Shown here piece by piece: positions 57,897 through 64,000 of a stretch of DNA of 64,000 nt. Origin of the DNA: Blastococcus sp. PRF04-17 (GTDB lineage Bacteria > Actinomycetota > Actinomycetes > Mycobacteriales > Geodermatophilaceae); NCBI RefSeq assembly GCF_023016265.1, contig NZ_CP095412.1, positions 1,736,001-1,800,000 of the forward strand, in the 5' to 3' direction. Under the pieces are notes generated by a model, which ran no database searches, was not told the origin of the DNA, and saw only the letters and a list, made by a program, of their open reading frames with translations. Made by a program: the position numbers and the translations under genes. The number at the start of each line of letters is the position of its first letter. Positions within the stretch are counted from its first letter, which is position 1.

Positions 57897-58939
57897 TGAC
57901 CGATCTCCACCACCACGGCGACGCGGAGCTGGCCCCCGGCCTGGTCGACCTCGCCGTCAACGTCCGCGCCGACGCGCCGCCGGCGTGGCTGCGCACCGTG
58001 CTGCACGCCTCGATCGACGCCGCGGCGGCGTACCCGGATCCCGCGCCGGCCCGGGCGGCGGTCGCCGCCGCCCACGGCCGCCCCGTCGAGGAGGTGCTCC
58101 TCGCAGCCGGCGCGGCCGAGGTCTTCGTCCTCGTCGCCCGGGCCCTGCGCCCCCGGCTCGCCGCTGTCGTCCACCCGTCGTTCACCGAGCCGGAGGCGGC
58201 GCTGCAGGCGGCCGGGCACCCCGTGACCCGCGTGCAGCTGCGTGCCGAGGACGGCTGGCGGCTCGACCTGTCCGCGGTGCCCGAGGAGGCCGACCTCGTC
58301 GTGCTCGGCAACCCGACGAACCCGACGTCCGTGCTCCACCCGACCGCCGACATCGCCGACCTGGCCCGACCGGGGCGGGTGCTCGTGGTCGACGAGGCCT
58401 TCGCCGACACGGTGCCCGGAGAACCCGGCTCGGTGGCAGCCCGACGGGAAATCCCCGGCCTGCTCGTCGTGCGCAGCCTGACCAAGACCTGGGGACTGGC
58501 CGGTCTCCGGGTGGGCTATGCGCTGGGTCCAGCACCGCTGGTGGCGCGCCTGGCCGCCGCCCAGCCGCACTGGCCGGTGTCCACGCCCGCGCTCGCCGCG
58601 CTCGTCGCCTGCAGCACGGCCGCTGCGCGCGCCGAGGCCGAGGCGGTGGCGCGGGACGTCGACCGGTGGCGAGCGGCGCTCATCGGGAGCCTGCCGCCCT
58701 CCGTGGTCGTGGAGGGGAGTCCCCGCTCCTCCTTCGTGCTGCTCCGCGTCCCCGGCGGGGCGCGGGTGCGCGCCCAGCTGCGGCGGCGGGGCTGGGCGGT
58801 GCGGCGCGGGGACACCTTCCCCGGCCTGACCGCGGACCACCTCCGGGTCGCCGTGCGACGACCCGAGGTCTCCTCCGCCTTCGCCTCCGACCTGGCCGCC
58901 GTCCTTTCACCCGTCCCGACTCCCGAGGAGGTGCCATGA
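57896..58939 (+). CDS. cobC: PLP-dependent threonine-phosphate decarboxylase-like protein (CobC)
   Basis: 347 residues from ATG 57896. Class I aminotransferase fold: AVNVRADAPPAWLRTVL, AYPDPAPARAAVAAAHGR, VVLGNPTNPTSVLHPT, VLVVDEAFADTVPGE and the PLP Lys in VVRSLTKTWGLAGLRVGYALG. In cobalamin clusters this HisC-like protein makes (R)-1-amino-2-propanol phosphate from threonine phosphate for CobD. Mycobacterial relatives are named CobC. Overlaps cobE by 1 nt and cobA by 4 nt. Confidence 0.9.
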   Translation: MTDLHHHGDAELAPGLVDLAVNVRADAPPAWLRTVLHASIDAAAAYPDPAPARAAVAAAHGRPVEEVLLAAGAAEVFVLVARALRPRLAAVVHPSFTEPEAALQAAGHPVTRVQLRAEDGWRLDLSAVPEEADLVVLGNPTNPTSVLHPTADIADLARPGRVLVVDEAFADTVPGEPGSVAARREIPGLLVVRSLTKTWGLAGLRVGYALGPAPLVARLAAAQPHWPVSTPALAALVACSTAAARAEAEAVARDVDRWRAALIGSLPPSVVVEGSPRSSFVLLRVPGGARVRAQLRRRGWAVRRGDTFPGLTADHLRVAVRRPEVSSAFASDLAAVLSPVPTPEEVP

Positions 58940-60144
58940 CCACCATCTCGCTCCCCCGTCCGTCCGCTCCCCTGCACCCGGTCGGCCTCCGGCTCCAGGA
59001 CCGGCAGGTGGTCGTCGCCGGCGGAGGTGCCGACGCCTACCGGGCCGTCGTCGGCCTGCTGGATGCCGGCGCGGTCGTCACTGTCGTCAGCCCCACGGTC
59101 GTACCCGCGCTCGAGGCGCTCGCCGGCTCCGGGGCGCTGTCGTGGACCCGGCGCCGCTACGCCTCCGGGGATCTGGCGTCCGCCTGGTACGCCGTGGCGG
59201 CGACCGAGGACCCGGCGACGGACGAGGCCGTCGCCGCCGACGCCGAACGTGACCGGATGTTCTGCAGCCGTGCCGACGACCCAGGCGCCTCCAGCGCCTG
59301 CGCCGCCCTGGCCGTCGCCGAGGAACCGGTACCGCACGACGGCCGGCGCGGCCGGGTCGTCCTGGTCGGGGGTGGGCCGGGTGACCCCGGCTTGATCACC
59401 GTGCGCGGCAGGCAGGCGCTCGCGCAGGCCGACGTCGTGGTCGTCGACCACCTGGGCCCCCGGTCGCTCCTGGCCGGGCTGCGCCACGACGTGGAGGTCG
59501 TGGACGCGTCGAAGCTGCCGCGCGGACGGGCGATGCCGCAGGAGGAGATCAACGAGCTGCTGGTGTCGCACGCCCGCGCGGGCGAGATGGTCGTGCGCCT
59601 CAAGGGCGGCGACCCGTTCGTGTTCGGCCGCGGTATGGAGGAGCTGCTCGCGTGCGCGGCCGCCGACGTCCCGGTCGAGGTCGTCCCCGGCGTCACCAGC
59701 GCGGTCGGGGTCCCCGGGGTGGCCGGGATCCCGGTGACCCACCGCGGCCTCACTCACGACTTCGTCGTGGTCTCCGGGCACCTACCCCCGGACCACCCCC
59801 AGTCGCTCGTCGACTGGTGCGCGATCGGCAGGCTGCGCGGCACCGTCGTCGTCCTCATGGGGGTGGAGACGGCGCCGGCGATCGCCGCCGCGCTCATCCG
59901 GCACGGCCGCAGGCCGGACACCCCCGTCGCTGTCGTGGTCGAGGGAACGACCGGCGGGGAGCGCTCGGTCCGGACGACCCTGGCGGACCTGGGGACGACG
60001 ATGCGCGAGGAGTCGGTCCGCCCGCCGGCCGTATGGGTCGTCGGTGACGTCGTGCAGTTGGCCGCAGCGGCCGACCAACCGACGTCGGTCGACGCTCTGA
60101 GCCGCTGGGCGACGACCACCCGCCCGGTCCCGCCCGGACGGTGA
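58936..60144 (+). CDS. cobA: Uroporphyrinogen-III C-methyltransferase with N-terminal precorrin-2 dehydrogenase-like domain (CysG type)
   Basis: 402 residues from ATG 58936. Residues 1-140 resemble the NAD-dependent precorrin-2 dehydrogenase domain (QVVVAGGGADAYRAVVGLLDAGAVVTVVSP, then SADDPGAS-like CSRADDPGASSACAAL), but GGGADAYR departs from the usual GGGxVAxRK, so activity is uncertain. Residues about 145-385 are the methylase: VVLVGGGPGDPGLITVRG, PRGRAMPQEEINELLV, MVVRLKGGDPFVFGRGMEEL, VVPGVTSAVGVPGVAGIPVTHRG. It makes precorrin-2, the first committed step. Last gene of the operon. Confidence 0.93.
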   Translation: MTTISLPRPSAPLHPVGLRLQDRQVVVAGGGADAYRAVVGLLDAGAVVTVVSPTVVPALEALAGSGALSWTRRRYASGDLASAWYAVAATEDPATDEAVAADAERDRMFCSRADDPGASSACAALAVAEEPVPHDGRRGRVVLVGGGPGDPGLITVRGRQALAQADVVVVDHLGPRSLLAGLRHDVEVVDASKLPRGRAMPQEEINELLVSHARAGEMVVRLKGGDPFVFGRGMEELLACAAADVPVEVVPGVTSAVGVPGVAGIPVTHRGLTHDFVVVSGHLPPDHPQSLVDWCAIGRLRGTVVVLMGVETAPAIAAALIRHGRRPDTPVAVVVEGTTGGERSVRTTLADLGTTMREESVRPPAVWVVGDVVQLAAAADQPTSVDALSRWATTTRPVPPGR

Positions 60145-60273
60145 CTGGGGGCAGATCGGGGGGGCAAGCCGGACGATGAGGGCCGCTCAGGACCGCTCAA
60201 CGACCATCGGGAGCGGCGGTGATACCCGGTGGCCTGCGGGCTCGCCGTGCCCAGGCCCGGGACGGCCGCACTG

Positions 60274-60295
60274 GCGGGTTCGAGCCCCGTCACTC
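60274..60295 (+). repeat. att-like repeat, right copy (tRNA-His 3' remnant)
   Basis: Exact 22-bp copy of 34814-34835 with no tRNA 5' half before it. The base after it is missing relative to the tRNA and no CCA follows, so it cannot be a working tRNA. It lies 130 bp after cobA. The hairpin that follows matches the layout of the tRNA-His terminator. The rest of the 60145-60423 gap shows no open frame I would support. Confidence 0.7.
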
Positions 60296-60304
60296 CCCTT
60301 ACGA

Positions 60305-60337
60305 GGAGGCCCTGACCCGTTCCCGGCCAGGGCCTCC
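60305..60337 (+). terminator. Terminator hairpin after the right att-like repeat
   Basis: GGAGGCCCTG and CAGGGCCTCC pair perfectly around a 13-nt loop. The same AGGCCCTG core stem is found after tRNA-His. Confidence 0.75.
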
Positions 60338-60423
60338 TTCCGTGTCGCCCCGCGCCGACCGGCCCCCGGTAGCGTGCTGGGACCGACCGCCGACCACGGC
60401 GGGCGCCCGAGGAGGAGGAGCGG

Positions 60424-60888
60424 ATGCCCGCGCAGACCTCCCGCCCCGGCGTCCTGCTGACCGTTCTGGTCGGCTTCCTGCTGCTGCTCGGCGGCGTGGT
60501 CGCCGCCGGAGACCGCGGCGGCTCGTCCGGGTCGACCGTCTCCGGTGCGGGAATCTCCGACGAGCGCGCTGCGGGGTTCCCTGCGGCATCGGCGCACACC
60601 GCCCTCTCGGGACCTCCGGCGGCCGCCCGCCCGGCTGCCGGGCGGGCCGTGCCCCCCACGGGACATCGGTCGACGAGCCCCGCGCCAGGTGCACTCCATC
60701 TCGGCGAGCGAATCGGCTCCCTCGACCACCGTCCCTCCGCCGGCGCGGGCGAGCAGCTGGCCGTCGAGCGGACCGCCGACGGACTGGGGCCCCCCGCGAC
60801 GACGTCGGTGCCTCGCGAGCGGGCATCCGCGGCAGCGGTCGGTGCGCATCCCACCGCGGCCGCCGCCCGGGCTCCGCCCGCCCGCTGA
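60424..60888 (+). CDS. Small exported or membrane-anchored hypothetical protein
   Basis: 154 residues from ATG 60424 with a strong GGAGGAGGAG ribosome site. One N-terminal hydrophobic segment (VLLTVLVGFLLLLGGVVAA) is a signal peptide or anchor. The rest is low-complexity, rich in Ala, Pro, Gly, Ser, with several His, and shows no recognised domain. It lies just upstream of secDF on the same strand (148-bp gap). Possible partner of the SecDF or zinc genes, but nothing in the sequence proves it. Confidence 0.5.
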   Translation: MPAQTSRPGVLLTVLVGFLLLLGGVVAAGDRGGSSGSTVSGAGISDERAAGFPAASAHTALSGPPAAARPAAGRAVPPTGHRSTSPAPGALHLGERIGSLDHRPSAGAGEQLAVERTADGLGPPATTSVPRERASAAAVGAHPTAAAARAPPAR

Positions 60889-61035
60889 CCGACCCTCGCT
60901 CCACCCCCTCGCCCACCGCTCCCACGCCACCGCCGTCCGCGACCTCGCGACTCGTATCGAGGGCAGGAACCGCACCGCGCGGACACCCATCGCCACGTCG
61001 GCCGTGCCTGCGGCCACCACCCATGGAGACGACTC

Positions 61036-63393
61036 GTGACCTCCCCTTCCCAGCGAGCGGAGCGACCGCCGACCTCCGGCATTCGCCCGATCGTCGTGCG
61101 CGCCCTGCTGTCGCTGGCGGCGCTCGTGGCGGCGACGGCCGCCGTCCTCACCACCGCCCCCACCCTCGGCCTGGATCTCCGCGGGGGCACCCAGGTGGTG
61201 CTCGAGGCGCAGGACTCGGACACCGTGACCGCCGACGCCGAGAGCACCGATCGGGCGCTGGAGGTGCTGCGGCGCCGGGTCGATGCGCTCGGCGTCGCCG
61301 AACCCACGCTGGTCCGGGCCGGCGAGCGGCGCATCGTCGTGGAGCTGCCCGGGCTCACCGAGCCGCGCGAGGCCGTCGAGGTCATCGGCCGCACCGCCCA
61401 GCTCACCTTCCACCCCGTCCTGGGCGTCGCCGGCCCCGAGGAGGAGGCGCCCGAGGGCGAGACGGTGCTGCCCGACGAGGCCGGGGTCGCGCTGCGGCTC
61501 GGCCCGCCCGCCCTGACCGGCGAGGGGGTCGACGAGGCGACGGCGGGGATGGACCTCCAGGGCGTCGGTGGCTGGTTCGTCGGCGTCGACTTCACCGGCC
61601 CCGGGCAACGAGCGTGGGAGCAGCTCACCGGCGAGGCGGCCTGTGCCGCACCGGGTGACCCGACCCGTCGGATCGCGATCGTGCTGGACGGCGAGGTCAT
61701 CTCGTCACCGTCGGTGGGAGCGCAGATCGCGTGCGCCGTCGGGATCACCGGTGGGACCACCCAGATCACCGGCAGCTTCGGTCAGGAGGAGGCGCAGAAC
61801 CTCGCCGCCCTGATCCAGGGTGGCGCCCTGCCGGTGCCCGTGGAGGTGATCGAGCAGCGCACCGTCGGCCCGACGCTGGGCGCCGCGGCGATCGACGCCA
61901 GCGTGCAGGCGGTGCTGATCGGCCTGGCCGCCACCGCCGTGTTCATCGTGGCGGTCTACCGGCTGATGGGGCTGCTCGCCGTGGTCGCGCTGGCGTGCTA
62001 CGCGCTGATCGCCTACGCGGCACTGCTGACCCTCGGCGCCACGATCACCCTGCCCGGCCTCGCCGGGTTCGTCCTCGCCGTCGGGATGGCCGTCGACGCG
62101 AACGTCCTGGTCTACGAACGCTCCCGCGAGGAGTTCGCCGAGCGCGGGCGCTCGCTGCGCAGCGCGGTCACGACCGGGTTCCGCCGAGCCCTGTCGGCCA
62201 TCGCCGACTCCAACGTCACCACCCTCCTGTCCGCCGGACTGCTGTTCTTCCTCGCCTCCGGTCCCGTGCGCGGTTTCGGGGTAACGCTCACCATCGGCGT
62301 CCTCGCCTCGATGTTCTCCGCGCTGGTCATCACCCGGTCCCTGGCCGAGCTGGCCGCCACGCGCTCGTGGCTCACCCGCCGCCCCCGCGTCTCCGGCCTG
62401 CACACCCTCGGACGGCTGCGTGGCTGGCTGACCGAGCGGCGGTGGCGCCTCTACTCCCGGCCTGGTCGCTGGCTGGCCGTGTCGCTGCTGGTGGTCCTGC
62501 TGGCCGTCGCGGGCCTCGCCGCCCGCGGGCTGCAGCTCGGCGTGGAGTTCACCGGCGGGCGCAGCATCCAGTACGCGACGGCCACGCCGCTGGACCCGGA
62601 GACCGCCCGGGAGACGGTGAGCGCCGCGGGCTTCCCGACCGCGGTCGTGCAGGAGGCCGACGACGGGGACGTCCGGGTGCGGACCGGGCCGATCGACGAC
62701 GCCGAGCAGGAGGCGATCCGCGACGCGCTGGCCGCCGAAGCCGGCGGGGCGGAGGTGGTCAGTGACGAGCTCATCGGCCCCAGCCTCGGCGACGAGCTGC
62801 GGCGCAACGCGCTCATCGCGCTCGGCGTCGCGCTGGTCGCCCAGTTGGCCTACCTGGCCATCCGGTTCCGCTGGACCTACAGCGCCGGGGCCGTCGCCGC
62901 GCTCGTCGCCAACGTGGCCGTCGTCGTGGGGACCTTCGCCTGGACCGGTCGCACCGCCGACGGGGTGTTCCTGGCCGCCGTCCTGACCGTCATCGGCTAC
63001 TCGGTGAACGACTCCGTCGTGGTCTTCGACCGGGTCCGGGAGGCCCGCGCCGCCCGGCGGGGGCGACCGTTCACCGACGTGGCCGGCGACGCCGTCCTGC
63101 AGACGCTGCCACGCACGGTGAACACCGGCGCCTCGACACTGCTGGTGCTCACGGCACTGCTCGTCCTGGGCGGGGACTCGCTGGCGGACTTCGCGCTCGC
63201 CCTCGTCCTGGGCATCCTCGCCGGCACCGTCTCGACCGTCAGCGTGGCCGTTCCGCTCACCGCCGCGCTGGACCGCCGCTGGCCGCCACCTCCCCCCACT
63301 CCCCCGCGTCGGGTGGAGGGCGGACGGCAACGGCACGGCGCGGCGACGGCGCAGTCGTGTGACGGGAGCCGTGATGAGAATGATTCTCATTAG
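61036..63393 (+). CDS. secDF: SecD-SecF fusion, protein-export accessory pump
   Basis: 785 residues from GTG 61036. SecD half: GLDLRGGTQVVLEAQ, LEVLRRRVDALGVAEPTLVR, IVVELPGLTEPREAVEVIGRTAQL, GGALPVPVEVIEQRTVGPTLG and VLAVGMAVDANVLVYERSREE. SecF half: LQLGVEFTGGRSIQYAT, DELIGPSLGDELRRNALIA and VIGYSVNDSVVVFDRVREA. Twelve membrane segments, RND-type proton-driven. The two periplasmic P1-like domains are shorter than in Bacillus. Actinobacteria normally have separate secD and secF genes beside yajC, so this is probably a second copy. A Zur/Fur box overlaps its last codons. Confidence 0.92.
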   Translation: MTSPSQRAERPPTSGIRPIVVRALLSLAALVAATAAVLTTAPTLGLDLRGGTQVVLEAQDSDTVTADAESTDRALEVLRRRVDALGVAEPTLVRAGERRIVVELPGLTEPREAVEVIGRTAQLTFHPVLGVAGPEEEAPEGETVLPDEAGVALRLGPPALTGEGVDEATAGMDLQGVGGWFVGVDFTGPGQRAWEQLTGEAACAAPGDPTRRIAIVLDGEVISSPSVGAQIACAVGITGGTTQITGSFGQEEAQNLAALIQGGALPVPVEVIEQRTVGPTLGAAAIDASVQAVLIGLAATAVFIVAVYRLMGLLAVVALACYALIAYAALLTLGATITLPGLAGFVLAVGMAVDANVLVYERSREEFAERGRSLRSAVTTGFRRALSAIADSNVTTLLSAGLLFFLASGPVRGFGVTLTIGVLASMFSALVITRSLAELAATRSWLTRRPRVSGLHTLGRLRGWLTERRWRLYSRPGRWLAVSLLVVLLAVAGLAARGLQLGVEFTGGRSIQYATATPLDPETARETVSAAGFPTAVVQEADDGDVRVRTGPIDDAEQEAIRDALAAEAGGAEVVSDELIGPSLGDELRRNALIALGVALVAQLAYLAIRFRWTYSAGAVAALVANVAVVVGTFAWTGRTADGVFLAAVLTVIGYSVNDSVVVFDRVREARAARRGRPFTDVAGDAVLQTLPRTVNTGASTLLVLTALLVLGGDSLADFALALVLGILAGTVSTVSVAVPLTAALDRRWPPPPPTPPRRVEGGRQRHGAATAQSCDGSRDENDSH
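63375..63389 (+). promoter_or_regulatory. Zur/Fur-type operator
   Basis: TGAGAATGATTCTCA, a perfect 7-1-7 inverted repeat, 46 bp before the aztD start and inside the 3' end of secDF. The zinc chaperone gene downstream points to Zur rather than Fur. Confidence 0.85.
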
Positions 63394-63435
63394 CGTTAGG
63401 GTGGTGGCGTCCCGGAAGTTCCCCCAGGAGGACTC

Positions 63436-64000
63436 ATGCGCCGCACCCCGCCCCTCATTCCTCGCGTCCTCGCGCTCTCCGCCGCCCTGCCCCTCCTGCT
63501 GGCGGCCGGTTGCGCGGCGAACGGCGGCGGCTCCGCCGCCTCGCCGGCCACCTCCGAGGCCCCCACGACGACCGATCCGACCGAGGTCGGTTCCAGCGCA
63601 CCGCGCCTGGCCCTCACCTACGACGGCGGGATCCAGGTCCTGGACGCGACGACGCTCGAGGTGCTCGCCGACGAGCTCCTCGACGGCTTCAACCGGCTCA
63701 ACCCCGCCGGCGACGGCCGGCACTTCCTCGTCTCGACCTCGGGCGGCTTCCGACTGCTGGACGGCGGAGCCTGGGCCGAGCCGCACGGCGACCACTCGCA
63801 CTACTACACCGCCGACCCGGCACTCACCGACATCGTCTTCGAGGCCGAGAAGCCCGGGCACGTCGTCTCCCACGCGGGCCGGACCGTCCTGTTCGACGAC
63901 GGCACCGGCGAGGTCACCGCGTTCGACAGCGCCGACCTCGCCGACCCGGACCGGGAGATGCTCCGGTTCGCCACGCCCGAGGCGCACCACGGCGTCGCCG
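63436..64000 (+). CDS. aztD: AztD-like periplasmic zinc chaperone (C-terminus beyond the window)
   Basis: At least 188 residues from ATG 63436 (AGGAGGA upstream); the gene runs off the window. The signal peptide ends in lipobox AAGC (LLLAAGC). After a Ser/Thr/Pro linker, beta-propeller-like repeats follow (LALTYDGGIQVLDATTLEVL, FLVSTSGGFRLLDGG, VSHAGRTVLFDDGTGEVTAF). The segment EPHGDHSHYYTA has the clustered His of AztD, which binds zinc and hands it to the ABC receptor AztC. Zinc control through the adjacent Zur box is expected; aztABC should lie just past the edge. Confidence 0.88.
   Translation, partial: MRRTPPLIPRVLALSAALPLLLAAGCAANGGGSAASPATSEAPTTTDPTEVGSSAPRLALTYDGGIQVLDATTLEVLADELLDGFNRLNPAGDGRHFLVSTSGGFRLLDGGAWAEPHGDHSHYYTADPALTDIVFEAEKPGHVVSHAGRTVLFDDGTGEVTAFDSADLADPDREMLRFATPEAHHGVA

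Noticed and set aside
34971-60144. cobU/cobP, cobS/cobV and cobF
   Set aside because: Looked for in the B12 locus and not found. These steps must be encoded elsewhere or use other enzymes; nothing in the window should be given those names.
60241-60300. Second tRNA-His gene
   Set aside because: Only the T-arm and part of the acceptor are present; no anticodon arm or matching 5' acceptor lies upstream, and no CCA follows.

Overview
The window is very GC-rich actinobacterial chromosome (about 74% G+C by eye, with strong G/C third-position bias). Gene content, F420 biosynthesis (fbiC), leucine-type accA1/accD1/fadE19 genes, the orn/tRNA-His pairing and Geodermatophilaceae-like proteins suggest a Blastococcus/Geodermatophilus/Modestobacter relative. 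The family assignment is inference.

Layout. 1-8.0 kb: a DUF3352 protein (cut by the window edge), an LLM flavin oxidoreductase, a PAS-GGDEF-EAL protein, an SGNH hydrolase, a transglutaminase-like protein and an FAD disulfide oxidoreductase. 8.0-12.1 kb: a flavin reductase, then an operon of ECF sigma factor, zinc-type anti-sigma factor, ABC ATPase and ABC permease, closed by a perfect hairpin. 12.2-14.8 kb: fbiC. 14.8-15.6 kb: an ArsR-type repressor with a three-repeat operator. 15.83-17.37 kb: a complete IS4-family element with terminal inverted repeats and a 10-bp target duplication, sitting on the stop codon of a formate/nitrite transporter gene. 18.3-25.2 kb: glycerate kinase and a convergent operon gntP-dtnK-pdxA2-deoR for a four-carbon sugar acid. 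25.2-30.8 kb: accD1-accA1-fadE19 and a divergent TetR gene with two operator-like palindromes. 30.8-34.8 kb: two uncharacterised proteins, orn and tRNA-His.

34.97-60.14 kb is an almost complete cobalamin (B12) locus. One arm (cobN, bluB-cobT fusion) and another (ChlI/ChlD-type cobaltochelatase, cobO, cobB, cbiMNQO cobalt transporter, cobE, cobC, cobA) each follow a cobalamin riboswitch. Between them lie cobG-cobH-cobIJ, cobK, cbiD, cobL-cobM and cobD-cobQ, plus one FKBP lipoprotein. The cobU/cobP and cobS/cobV steps are not present here. The locus begins just after tRNA-His and ends just before a 22-bp perfect copy of that tRNA's 3' end, the arrangement expected of an integrated island, although no integrase remains. 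60.4-64 kb: a small exported protein, a SecD-SecF fusion, a Zur/Fur-type box and the start of aztD (zinc chaperone).

Eleven genes carry a single-base frameshift, nearly all in G/C runs, and each repairs to a normal-length protein. They include cobN, cobG, cobK, cobQ, cbiN and fbiC. I read these mainly as sequence errors rather than pseudogenes. Reading frames given below for those genes need one base added or removed.
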